In this document: positions 1 to 7,025 of the stretch, in pieces
Layout: each line of letters begins with the position of its first letter
Position numbering within the stretch: the stretch's first letter is position 1
Assembly (NCBI GenBank): GCA_030591965.1
Contig: JAUVAA010000013.1
Coordinates: 1-34,914, forward strand
Direction: 5' to 3'
Origin: a bacterium
Lineage (GTDB): Bacteria > Pseudomonadota > Gammaproteobacteria > Methylococcales > Methylomonadaceae
DNA length: 34,914 bases
Position numbers and translations under genes: made by a program
The notes under the pieces: model-generated
The model's database searches: none
Seen by the model: only the letters and a program-made list of their open reading frames with translations
What the model was told of the DNA's origin: nothing

Positions 1-503
1 CTATAGATCCGACCACTCTGGAATATACCAATGTTAATGCTCAATTGTATGGTGTAGATATGGAAACAGGTTACCGTTTTCTTGAAGATTGGCGTGTCGA
101 TTTTATGCTTAGCTATGTGCGTGGTCAGCGGACTGATGTGACAGATAATTTATATCGTATAGCGCCAGTTAATGGGAAAATTAGTTTATTCTATGATACA
201 GAGGAGTGGCTAGCGGGAACTGAGTTGATCGGCTATGGCAAACAGACTAAAACAGCTGAATATAATGATGAACCCTCTACACCCGGTTATATACTTTGGA
301 ACTTACGTATGCAATACCGTCCTCAATATAAGTATGTGAAAGGCTTAGAGGTAGGTTTTGGTATTGAAAACCTTCTTGATAAGGGTTATCGAGTGCACCT
401 TAATGGGCTGAATAGAAACCCGACTAATGATGGCACTGCCATTGATGAGCATTTACCCGGTGCAGGAAGAAATTTTTATGCGACTTTGAGTTATGATTGG
501 TAG
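1..503 (+). CDS. TonB-dependent outer-membrane receptor, C-terminal fragment (5' end outside window)
   Basis: The reading frame is open from base 3, with no start in the window, so this is the last ~167 residues of a larger gene. The visible part alternates short beta strands rich in aromatic residues, as in the 22-strand barrel of TonB-dependent receptors. Typical pieces are YTNVNAQLYGVDM near the start, GFGIENLLDKGYRVHLNG late in the barrel, and a C-terminus GRNFYATLSYDW ending in an aromatic residue, the usual outer-membrane insertion signal. Family role: energised uptake of iron chelates, cobalamin or similar ligands. The ligand cannot be told because the plug domain is outside the window. 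A stem-loop follows at 538-561 and mobile DNA begins just after it. Confidence 0.85.
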   Translation, partial: IDPTTLEYTNVNAQLYGVDMETGYRFLEDWRVDFMLSYVRGQRTDVTDNLYRIAPVNGKISLFYDTEEWLAGTELIGYGKQTKTAEYNDEPSTPGYILWNLRMQYRPQYKYVKGLEVGFGIENLLDKGYRVHLNGLNRNPTNDGTAIDEHLPGAGRNFYATLSYDW

Positions 504-537
504 CTAAGGGGGGCAGATTAAATAAAACCCGAAACTT

Positions 538-561
538 TAGGGCTGGCTTTAGCCCGCCCTA
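538..561. terminator. Stem-loop downstream of the TonB receptor; member of a dispersed palindrome family
   Basis: TAGGGC pairs with GCCCTA, then one mismatch, then GGC pairs with GCC around a TTTA loop. There is no downstream T run, so it may be a processed end or a REP-like repeat rather than a classical terminator. The core AAAGCC..GCCCTA recurs at 18986-19008 and in related form at 22831-22883. Confidence 0.5.
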
Positions 562-609
562 ACGTTCAATGCTGTTGTGGAGATTCACTACCGTACACTT
601 TTCACCACC

Positions 610-1545
610 TTACAGCAAAGCCTTACCCGATAAAGTGAGGCAGAACTGAGGCAGCGTTTTACCTTCTCTTAGCAGGCGCTTTAATAAGCGCATACCAAGT
701 GTAAATAAACTTAAATCACAACGATCTTTGCGGTGGATAATTTTATCCCAGCCCTTATCTTGCGCAAACTCACCTAAGTAAACCATCCAAATATAAGCTA
801 AAGCTGCCGCTATAATAAGTCGAGAAACTCGCTCAGGGGCTTTTAATCCACTTTTCTGTAAGTTAAACCCTCGACTTTTGAGGTCAGAAAAAAGGGTTTC
901 TATACGGAAGCGTTTTCGATACCAATTAAACGCTTCACCGCCTGTAGGGAAGTTAGTAACCAGATAAATAGGATCATTATATTTTTTCCCCCAATAAACA
1001 ACCGCCCTGACTACAATGCTACGTTTACGTGTGAATTCAACCTCTGATACTTCAGTCATTCCACCTTGTTCGGGGCAAATATCTTTAAATGTAAATTCTT
1101 CTCCATTTTCATACAATATTGCATTATTGGCAGTTCGGCAGGCATATTCCCAGCCATAATCACTGAGGGTTTTCAGCCAATCTGCACCATCAAATTCCCC
1201 ATCACCTAAACAGATGACGGCTGTACCTTCTGGAATTATTCCCTGAACTGATTTAATCAGCTCAATATGCATATCTTGAGGGAAATGCCCTTTTTTACCT
1301 TTACGGGTTACCCACAACAATGGCAGAGACCTACCTTTATAAATCATACTCACCATTAATGTAATGCAGCCTTGCGCTGTCGTACTACCATCAATAGCAA
1401 GGACCAGTGTTTGTTTGGCTAAACACTGGATAAGAACTTCTACAAAAGGTAAATAAAATAAATCGACCCCCACCTTTTCATTGCTCAGCCAACGGCGCAA
1501 TTGCATGATTTGGCTTTCTTCTTTACCTGAGCCAGTATTTTCCAA
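610..1545 (-). CDS. IS4-family transposase, N-terminally truncated
   Basis: DDE transposase of the IS4 family. Catalytic residues read directly: D52 in LAIDGS, D115 in LGDGEFDG and E216 within the YREK signature Y209-x2-R212-x3-E216-x6-K223. The C-terminus looks complete. The N-terminus is short: the frame opens at a TTG directly preceded by an in-frame TAA, and the protein begins near the conserved RRWLSNEKV region, so tens of residues usual for the family are missing. The 5' edge lies at the left end of the D,D(35)E insertion sequence (1552), which suggests that element disrupted it. An alternative frame upstream offers ATG at 1571 behind GGGGTGG, reading MLCSDSFVNWK, which would need a frameshift. 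Probably non-functional. Confidence 0.8.
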   Translation of the reverse strand: MENTGSGKEESQIMQLRRWLSNEKVGVDLFYLPFVEVLIQCLAKQTLVLAIDGSTTAQGCITLMVSMIYKGRSLPLLWVTRKGKKGHFPQDMHIELIKSVQGIIPEGTAVICLGDGEFDGADWLKTLSDYGWEYACRTANNAILYENGEEFTFKDICPEQGGMTEVSEVEFTRKRSIVVRAVVYWGKKYNDPIYLVTNFPTGGEAFNWYRKRFRIETLFSDLKSRGFNLQKSGLKAPERVSRLIIAAALAYIWMVYLGEFAQDKGWDKIIHRKDRCDLSLFTLGMRLLKRLLREGKTLPQFCLTLSGKALL

Positions 1546-1550
1546 TTAAC

Positions 1551-1564
1551 AAATGAGTCTGAAC
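1551..1564 (+). repeat. Left terminal inverted repeat of the insertion sequence
   Basis: AAATGAGTCTGAAC. Its reverse complement appears at 2876-2888 (one mismatch over 13) and at 2912-2924 (perfect over 13), marking candidate element ends. Confidence 0.6.
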
Positions 1565-1588
1565 AGAGCATTTAGTCCACCCCTAAAA

Positions 1589-2500
1589 TCAGGCTTTTTT
1601 CTGTTCATTTATTTGTTTAAATAATCGCTTTTTAGCGAGGTTCATTTGGTCGGCAGCTTTATTGTCACTCACCTTGTAAGCCTCTTTATCAAGCAGCTCA
1701 AAAGATAGCGCACCTTTCAGGTAATCTTCACTCCGACCCAGTGATTTCAGCTTTTCATAAGGCGTCATCATTTTATCATAGTGATATTGTTTTCTTTCTT
1801 TTCCCTTATCATCGGTAAGGGTTGTTGGGAAATAGCAAGGACGGTGATAGTTGAGAAAAGGATTTAAGTATTCTCTATTAAAGTTATTAAATTTATCTGC
1901 CCAGTGTTGTTCTATATGACTATAACCAAAGATTTTACGCACGACTGAGGCATTTTTACTTTCTGCTAATGCATTATCATTACTGTGTCTTGAGCGCGAT
2001 TTAGTGAGTTCAATATTGAGTTTGTTAAGCAATTCAGCGACTTTGTGATTAATGTATTCCGAACCATTGTCCGCATGAAAACCAGTAATATTAAAAGGAA
2101 AGGTTTCAAGCATTTCGGTCAAAATCGGTATCAAAAATTGTTCGCTAATGCGCTCGCAAGATAAGACGACTTCATATTGAGTGACTTCATCGACGGCATT
2201 GATATGGTACACGCCTTTTATGCCATCTTGGTCGCCTTGATGCACCGTATCTATACGGATATAACCAGGCTTCCCTTCTGCGTTTGGTTTGCGCCTTTCG
2301 CCAATGGAAATCTGCCTAGATTTGGTTTTATCAAAGGTTCTTCGTTGCTTTTGATAGCCGATAGAATGGCGTAAATTGTAGAGATGCGAGACTGAAATAT
2401 TGGCAATATTTTTATAGTCATCTTCATTAAAAATGCAGTAGGCTCGCTCACAAAGCTTTTTAACGACAGCACCACTAGGTGTGTCATATCGCTCATCCAT
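1589..2500 (-). CDS. Insertion-sequence transposase, catalytic part (orfB, rve-type integrase core)
   Basis: Integrase-core (rve) catalytic domain with the retroviral-type triad D84 (YIRIDTVH), D144 (FHADNGSEY) and E180 (NALAESKN); D144 and E180 are separated by 35 residues, the D,D(35)E spacing. The basic stretch KSRSRHSNDNA just before the Glu is typical. The ATG at 2500 is probably not the real beginning: the same frame is open and sensible for 21 codons upstream to 2563 (AHKPPGFKQKYSATDIALLAE), giving family-like sequence that joins orfA after a -1 shift at the A AAA AAG heptamer. Joined, 93 orfA codons plus 324 orfB codons make a 417-residue transposase. Confidence 0.85.
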   Translation of the reverse strand: MDERYDTPSGAVVKKLCERAYCIFNEDDYKNIANISVSHLYNLRHSIGYQKQRRTFDKTKSRQISIGERRKPNAEGKPGYIRIDTVHQGDQDGIKGVYHINAVDEVTQYEVVLSCERISEQFLIPILTEMLETFPFNITGFHADNGSEYINHKVAELLNKLNIELTKSRSRHSNDNALAESKNASVVRKIFGYSHIEQHWADKFNNFNREYLNPFLNYHRPCYFPTTLTDDKGKERKQYHYDKMMTPYEKLKSLGRSEDYLKGALSFELLDKEAYKVSDNKAADQMNLAKKRLFKQINEQKKA

Positions 2501-2505
2501 TTCTG

Positions 2506-2841
2506 CTAATAAGGCAATGTCGGTTGCGCTATATTTCTGTTTGAACCCAGGGGGCTTATGTGCTTTTTTAGCTGCACAACCCCTGTTTTTAGGTATTGGT
2601 TAATCAGCCGTGTCAATTGCTGGCGGGAATAACCGGTAACTTGTAATAAAAACCGAATCACAATACCTTTTTGTCGTTTCGTGATAGCTCGGTAGTGAAA
2701 CTGCTTTAAGGTTGATTGAATAAAGGCATAGCGTTCCCCTTTTTTACCTGGCAAGCTAAAGGCAACCGCTTGTGATCCATTCAAAAACGACTGTAATTCT
2801 TCAGTATTTTTTAGTGCGTTAAGATTCATGATGGCTTTCAT
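2506..2841 (-). CDS. Insertion-sequence transposase, N-terminal DNA-binding part (orfA)
   Basis: Short 111-residue product matching the N-terminal part of the integrase-core transposase encoded by orfB. The family N-terminus MNLNALK is at residue 5, so the true start may be the second ATG. Residues about 55-90 (KGIVIRFLLQVTGYSRQQLT) look like a helix-turn-helix that would bind the element ends. After the slippery heptamer at codons 91-93 the zero frame runs only 18 more codons (HISPLGSNRN...) to a stop and loses family resemblance, while the -1 frame keeps it. So this ORF alone would give a DNA-binding, non-catalytic protein, as OrfA repressors do in IS3-type elements. Confidence 0.75.
   Translation of the reverse strand: MKAIMNLNALKNTEELQSFLNGSQAVAFSLPGKKGERYAFIQSTLKQFHYRAITKRQKGIVIRFLLQVTGYSRQQLTRLINQYLKTGVVQLKKHISPLGSNRNIAQPTLPY
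2563..2569 (-). promoter_or_regulatory. Programmed -1 frameshift site (A AAA AAG slippery heptamer)
   Basis: In the orfA frame the codons are CTA-AAA-AAG, so bases 2569 to 2563 on the minus strand form A AAA AAG, the most efficient bacterial -1 slippery heptamer (used by dnaX and IS3-family elements). Slipping by -1 enters exactly the orfB frame, which is open from 2563. A mutational loss of one A from an original A7 would give the same sequence, so function is inferred. Confidence 0.6.
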
Positions 2842-2875
2842 TCCTTCATCATGAACAGATTATCTGATTTTGTCA

Positions 2876-2924
2876 GTTTAGACTCATTCTATATTAGAAT
2901 ACGTGGCTACTTTCAGACTCATTT
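2876..2924 (-). repeat. Right-end inverted repeats of the insertion sequence (two candidates)
   Basis: GTTTAGACTCATT at 2876-2888 and TTCAGACTCATTT at 2912-2924 both complement the left end at 1551-1564. Either the element ends at 2888 and the outer copy belongs to an older insertion, or the end is at 2924 with an internal degenerate repeat. Confidence 0.5.
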
Positions 2925-3125
2925 CGTATTGGAGAAGGCTGCAGCTGGCTGTGGAATGGGTTCCGAGTTATGCTGGTCGATGGCACAACTTTGCTTATGC
3001 CAGATACGGATAACGGCATTAGCGTCAGCCAGCTTGATTTCCGTCATTATCGAACGCAATTTTCACCACAATCTGCACTTCCAAGTCAGTCCCCGTTAAG
3101 GTCAACAAATTGTTATCCAGCTTAA
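2898..3125 (+). pseudogene. Decayed IS4-type transposase fragment
   Basis: One short open stretch encodes CSWLWNGFRVMLVDGTTLLM followed by PDTDNG, recognisable as the region around the first catalytic Asp (VDGT..MPDT) of another IS4-type transposase group, unrelated in sequence to the transposase at 610-1545. Sequence after ~3017 no longer resembles the family, and no start or downstream catalytic residues are present. Treated as a remnant left by earlier insertions at this hot spot. Confidence 0.6.
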
Positions 3126-3455
3126 ATAGTACATTGGCAAGAATCGATTATCTTAATGACGATGGTGAGTAAGGCTAAAAGCTGCTGAATAGTCGTTTTT
3201 AAACGATAAATCAGCATTTTACCCTGTTTTTGAGGTTGTGACTAAGATTGAACAGAAGAGTTGCTAAGATGCTGTTAAATGCCGCCTTTAAGTGGCATAA
3301 GCGTGTGAGAAATAACAAAATGATGACTGAAATTAAGCGTCGTAGCTTGAGTTAGATTATCTAGCGGAGCGCAGATAACATACCCCAGCGACGCTAAATT
3401 TTGATATAAAAATGACCATTGAAAATGAACCTGAGTTGCCAACCGTCAGCTTAAT
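3126..3455. other. Non-coding stretch with unrecognised remnants
   Basis: No gene supported. A 37-codon open stretch at about 3242-3355 (+), containing LLNAAFKWHKRVRNNKMM, has protein-like composition but is unrecognised and has no clear ribosome-binding site; it may be a tail of a decayed mobile gene. A short repeat lies at 3356-3395. Confidence 0.4.
3356..3395 (+). repeat. Short dispersed repeat, copy 1 (flanks the DUF1090 gene)
   Basis: TTATCTAGCGGAGCGCAGAT followed by AACATACCCCAGCG resembles 3963-3996 (TTACTAGCGGAACACAAATA then ACGTAACCCAACA) at roughly three quarters of positions. The two copies lie in the same orientation on either side of 3456-3884. Confidence 0.45.
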
Positions 3456-3884
3456 TCAATCTAGGTCTGATAATTTATCTTCAAGACGGTTTATCTTACT
3501 TTTCTCTTCATTTATTTTATCGTTGTACTTACGAATTTTATCAGTTTTTCCGTATTTTTTAGCTTCCTTTAAATCGGACTGATACTCTTCAATCTCTTCA
3601 TTGACAGCACTTATCTCTTCAACCAAGTCGGACTTAAGGCCTTTGTCAGTGCAATTTTCCTTAGCATTAGTCAATGACCTCCTTAAGCCATCTTCCTTGT
3701 CCGCATTGCCTTTTTCTTGAGAAATCTTAAGTTGCCTTTCTATCTCACAGAACTTTTTTCCACAGCCTTGCAAATTCCCACAATCATCTGATGCTATAAC
3801 TGGGGTAGATGTTGAAAATAATAGCACTCCAGTGAGTGCAACTGTTGAAACTGCTGATAATACAGTAATACCCTTAACCATCAT
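3456..3884 (-). CDS. DUF1090 family secreted protein (YqjC-like)
   Basis: 142 residues with a signal peptide (basic MMVKG, hydrophobic core to about residue 28, cleavage near VIA-SD), so periplasmic. The mature part matches the DUF1090/YqjC pattern: an early Cys-rich GNLQGCGKKFCEIERQL segment, a middle GNADKEDGLRRSL..KENCTDKGLK motif, then a charged helical coiled-coil tail rich in Glu and Lys. Family function is not established; YqjC in E. coli is a periplasmic protein in the yqjC-yqjD-yqjE-yqjK region, but none of those neighbours is present here. Start supported by AGGAG five bases upstream. It stands alone between mobile-element debris and a conserved gene, flanked by short repeats, so it may have arrived as a small cassette. 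Confidence 0.75.
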   Translation of the reverse strand: MMVKGITVLSAVSTVALTGVLLFSTSTPVIASDDCGNLQGCGKKFCEIERQLKISQEKGNADKEDGLRRSLTNAKENCTDKGLKSDLVEEISAVNEEIEEYQSDLKEAKKYGKTDKIRKYNDKINEEKSKINRLEDKLSDLD

Positions 3885-3962
3885 TTTTCTCCTTTTGGCT
3901 TGTAAAGCTAACGACCTAGGTAAAGGGCCGCTTGCTTTTGACGTTCCCAGTTACGCTGGGTT

Positions 3963-4000
3963 AGGTTACTAGCGGAACACAAATAACGTAACCCAACATT
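3963..4000 (+). repeat. Short dispersed repeat, copy 2, with local inverted repeat
   Basis: Partner of 3356-3395. Here the sequence also folds locally: TGGGTTAGGTTAC at about 3957-3969 can pair with GTAACCCAAC at about 3988-3997. Confidence 0.45.
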
Positions 4001-4023
4001 GCTCCATACCAACAGCCCTGTAA

Positions 4024-5445
4024 CTACCGGTTAGACCCAAAACCAAGTAGTCTATTATTAATAATCATTTCAGCAATGGATTCTGGGACTTGATTTTCCC
4101 ATTCGCCTCGACCTTTTTTAATATCCAACAATACTTGGTGTGGATTAATATCCAGCACACTTTCATCAACATTTTCTAAGCCTACTAAATAACCATTATC
4201 TTTACAATGCTGGTATAAATGGTTTAATTTTTTAGGTGCCTGAAATGTATCGACAGTCACTAATTCATCTTGCTCAACACTATGAATCGGATAAATATAT
4301 AAACGTGTATTATCTGGAAATAATTTAGCAAAGGCTTCTAAAATTCCCCCCTCTAAACCATTGTAATATTCTTCTCTAAAAATAAGATCCAAATTAGAAA
4401 TCCCCAGAATCATACCTAATTGCTGTTGTGTATAACGACGGAAATACTGGCGTAAACGGAAATAACGTAAATAATTAGAAATCATTACCGTATAACCTTG
4501 GGTATTAAGCATATCGACTCGCGCAAGAAAATCGGCATCATCAATTCGATCACCTACGGTTAAACTCGCCATAGTGATTTCGGCTAAAACAATGGTTCTA
4601 TCAGTATCAATATTTTCTACTTGATTAAAATGACGTTGACCACATTGCACCATATCTTGATGAACATTGGTTAGCGGCGTAAACGTGCCGCGAATAACTA
4701 AAATATTTTTTTTATACAATAATTCACTAGGAACTTGGACTTCACCTTCAGGGCTAAACATAATCGCGTGGGTCAGATTACTGTGCACCAAATGCAAATT
4801 CATTAATCTATTTTCTACTTCTTCAAAATAGGGGCCTGAAAAATTAATGCTATCGACTTCTATACGACAAGGATCTAAATCATCTACTAAAGATTCAATA
4901 ATTTTTTTCGGTTGAGAGTAATAATGAAAAGCAGCATGAATTAAATTAACCCCAACGACACCCAAGGCTTCTTGCTGTGAGCCACCATCATTATCCAACA
5001 TACGCACATGCACGATAATATCACTTGGAGCTGCGCTAGGGTAAAGCTGTAAACGAATACCTAACCAACCGTGGCATTCATTTTTTTGTAAATAACTTTT
5101 AGCCGTTACCGTTGCTGCATAAGAAAAGAATGTTGTATTTTTCGGGCGACTTTCAGTCAATAAGTTAGTAACAGCGGTATATTCCCTATCCAGCATTTTC
5201 ATTAAACGACTACGTGTCACATAGCGTTTTGATTCTTCTGCACCATAAATACTATCACTGACTTGCATATCATAAGCTGACAGCGTTTTAGCTATCGTTC
5301 CTGCTGCACCACCTGCCTGAAAGAAGTTTCTTGCTACTTCTTGTCCTGCTCCAATTTCAACAATCGATCCATACTGGCAATTATTCAAATTAATCGCTAA
5401 GGCTTTTTGTAAGGTCTTCTGTCTTTTCTCGTTATCTGATGCCAT
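4024..5445 (-). CDS. Conserved protein of unknown function, 473 aa
   Basis: Cytosolic-looking protein without signal peptide or membrane segment. I recognise it as a widely distributed bacterial family (sometimes given unrelated names in databases) by its N-terminus GSIVEIGAGQEVARNFFQAG then GAAGTIAKTLSAYDM, the middle KNECHGWLGIRLQ and IIVHVRMLDND segments, and the late GLEGGILEAFAKLFP segment. The GAGQEVAR..GGAAGTIAK stretch recalls a nucleotide- or phosphate-binding loop but does not fit Walker A. No function is claimed. Start is ATG at 5445 with a weak AGGA about 12 bases upstream. The entire 290-bp gap behind it is filled by a reversed copy of the DnaA-box element, so its promoter must lie in or at that element. 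Confidence 0.7.
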   Translation of the reverse strand: MASDNEKRQKTLQKALAINLNNCQYGSIVEIGAGQEVARNFFQAGGAAGTIAKTLSAYDMQVSDSIYGAEESKRYVTRSRLMKMLDREYTAVTNLLTESRPKNTTFFSYAATVTAKSYLQKNECHGWLGIRLQLYPSAAPSDIIVHVRMLDNDGGSQQEALGVVGVNLIHAAFHYYSQPKKIIESLVDDLDPCRIEVDSINFSGPYFEEVENRLMNLHLVHSNLTHAIMFSPEGEVQVPSELLYKKNILVIRGTFTPLTNVHQDMVQCGQRHFNQVENIDTDRTIVLAEITMASLTVGDRIDDADFLARVDMLNTQGYTVMISNYLRYFRLRQYFRRYTQQQLGMILGISNLDLIFREEYYNGLEGGILEAFAKLFPDNTRLYIYPIHSVEQDELVTVDTFQAPKKLNHLYQHCKDNGYLVGLENVDESVLDINPHQVLLDIKKGRGEWENQVPESIAEMIINNRLLGFGSNR

Positions 5446-5497
5446 CTGAGTAAAATCCTATAAACGTTATTATTTCTGATATTTTTAAGAATTTGTG

Positions 5498-5734
5498 CCG
5501 GGCTAATAGAAATTAAAATTATTTATATATAACTTTATTATTACTATTAGCTAGACAAAGTCTTGTGGATAAGTCGTTTTTTGAAATAAAAATCATTTGC
5601 TTAGTTTAACAATAATTGTGTGTTTAAGTTTAGATTAAAATGTTGCTAAGCTGTGCTTAAATGATAGTTTAAAAATTAGTAACAAGTTAACAACAATTAG
5701 CGCATTACGTAAAACACAGACTTATCCACAGGCT
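5498..5734 (-). repeat. DnaA-box/TAR-triplet intergenic element, copy A (reversed, diverged)
   Basis: Read on the minus strand: TGTGGATAA (5730-5722), 149 bases of AT-rich DNA, TTATCCACA (5572-5564), a 14-base spacer, then TAATAGTAATAATAA (5549-5535). The outer edges of the two 9-mers are 167 bp apart, as in copies B and C. The arms extend to a perfect 12-bp inverted repeat, TGTGGATAAGTC/GACTTATCCACA. The middle has diverged from B and C but the ends and triplet tract are conserved. It abuts the tesA stop codon and fills the space to the next gene. Confidence 0.7.
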
Positions 5735-6334
5735 TTAGAGTAGTTTTAGTAGGTAGGGGTAGATATGTTCGGTAATAGTGGGTTGCGCTAGTGCATTGGG
5801 GTGCAGCCCATCGTGTTGCATGTGACTTTTGTTCAAAGCAACATTTTCCAAGATAAAAGGCACGACAGGAATACCGTGCTGTGTGGATAACTTTTGATAA
5901 GTGTTATAAAACATGTCGGTAAAGCGACGGCCATAATTACTAGGAATGCGCATACTCAATAACAACACTTGAGCACCTGATTTTTTTGACTTTTTGATAA
6001 TAGCGGATAAATTTTTCTGCATCGCGGTCAAAGACATGCCGCGTAAACCATCATTAGCGCCTAATTCAAGCATAAGAATATCTGGCTGATATTTCTTTAT
6101 GATCTTAGGCAAACGAGCTAATCCACCTGCCGTCGTATCACCACTAATACTTTCGTTATATATCGTATAGCCAGGGTAATCCGCTTGAATTTTTTGTTGC
6201 ATTAACGCGACCCAACCCTGTTGCGCTTCAAATCCATAACTAGCACTGATACTATCCCCTAGAACTACAATTGATTTTGCCTGTGTTAATGATGAAAAAC
6301 ACAGGACAATCCCGAGCAAAAAAAACTTAAACAT
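5735..6334 (-). CDS. tesA: GDSL lysophospholipase/acyl-CoA thioesterase I, periplasmic
   Basis: 199-residue SGNH hydrolase with a signal peptide (MFKFFLLGIVLCFSSLTQA). Block I is VVLGDSIS with nucleophile S28; the oxyanion residues are a Gly in SGDT (~64) and N94 in GANDG; the catalytic Asp175 and His178 are in HDGLHPN. The family hydrolyses lysophospholipids, acyl esters and acyl-CoA in the periplasm. An in-frame extension to 6577 exists but overlaps ybbA coding sequence; ATG at 6334 gives the signal peptide and has GGAG about 8 bases upstream. It is divergent from ybbA, and the two ATGs share the CATG at 6332-6335, as the E. coli tesA/ybbA locus also has an overlapping divergent arrangement. 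Confidence 0.92.
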   Translation of the reverse strand: MFKFFLLGIVLCFSSLTQAKSIVVLGDSISASYGFEAQQGWVALMQQKIQADYPGYTIYNESISGDTTAGGLARLPKIIKKYQPDILMLELGANDGLRGMSLTAMQKNLSAIIKKSKKSGAQVLLLSMRIPSNYGRRFTDMFYNTYQKLSTQHGIPVVPFILENVALNKSHMQHDGLHPNALAQPTITEHIYPYLLKLL

Positions 6335-7025
6335 GACTAACTCCGCATTAGAAAAAAATAATTCACATATTATTACAGTCGAAAACCTGTACAAAACAGT
6401 TAATAGTATAGAAGGTTCTTTGACAATCTTGTCAGATGTCGGATTTACGATTAAACCTGCAGAAAGTGTCGCAATTATTGGTGCATCCGGTTCAGGAAAA
6501 TCAACATTACTGAGTTTATTGGCAGGTTTAGATAGTTCAACATCAGGGAATATCGAAATATTTGGCCAATCGCTCAATAAACTAAATGAAGATCAGCGCG
6601 CGGCATTGCGTAATAAAATGATTGGCTTTGTTTTTCAATCGTTTCAATTGTTGCCCAACCTCAATGCATTGGAAAATGTTATGCTGCCTTTGGAGTTAAT
6701 TGGTGATAAACAAGCAAAACCACTCGCCACGCAATTATTAGGTCGAGTTGGATTAAGCCATCGCCTAAAACATATCCCCAATCAATTATCGGGCGGTGAA
6801 CAACAACGCGTCGCTTTAGCGCGTGCTTTTGTCACTCATCCGAAAATTTTATTTGCGGATGAACCGACAGGGAATTTAGATAGCAGCACAGGTGAACATA
6901 TTATTGATTTGCTGTTCGAATTAAATAAAGAAAACCAAACGACCTTGGTGTTAGTGACGCACGATCAACGTTTAGCCAATCGTTGTGCTCGCACGATAGA
7001 GTTAAGTGCAGGGCGTATTGTATGA
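6333..7025 (+). CDS. ybbA: ABC transporter ATP-binding protein YbbA (LolD/MacB-type)
   Basis: 230-residue ATPase with Walker A GASGSGKST (50-58), Q-loop Gln102, signature LSGGEQQRVALARA (152-165), Walker B ILFADEP (172-178) with Glu177, D-loop NLD and switch His210. It belongs to the LolD/MacB/FtsE class that works with FtsX-fold permeases. It overlaps the downstream permease by ATGA, so the two are translationally coupled and form one complex at the inner membrane. The substrate of YbbAP is not well defined; neighbouring tesA suggests a lipid-related role (inference). The leader sits inside tesA and shows no strong Shine-Dalgarno. Confidence 0.93.
   Translation: MTNSALEKNNSHIITVENLYKTVNSIEGSLTILSDVGFTIKPAESVAIIGASGSGKSTLLSLLAGLDSSTSGNIEIFGQSLNKLNEDQRAALRNKMIGFVFQSFQLLPNLNALENVMLPLELIGDKQAKPLATQLLGRVGLSHRLKHIPNQLSGGEQQRVALARAFVTHPKILFADEPTGNLDSSTGEHIIDLLFELNKENQTTLVLVTHDQRLANRCARTIELSAGRIV

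Larger units (their letters stand above)
1552..2888 (-). mobile_element. Two-ORF insertion sequence with D,D(35)E integrase-type transposase
   Basis: Element of about 1.34 kb holding orfA (2841-2506) and orfB (2500-1589) in two frames. Ends are proposed from imperfect inverted repeats: AATGAGTCTGAAC at 1552-1564 matches the complement of 2876-2888 at 12 of 13 positions, and similarity continues a few bases inward. No convincing target-site duplication is visible. A second, perfect match to the left end lies at 2912-2924, so the right boundary could instead be there. The translated family is common in gammaproteobacteria as an integrase-core transposase of about 410 residues; the joined product here would be 417. 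Confidence 0.65.

Noticed and set aside
2177-2496. Open frames overlapping orfB on both strands
   Set aside because: Shadows of the transposase gene with no domain content.
6335-6577. N-terminal extension of tesA
   Set aside because: Runs antisense through ybbA coding sequence and would bury the signal peptide; ATG at 6334 has a ribosome site.
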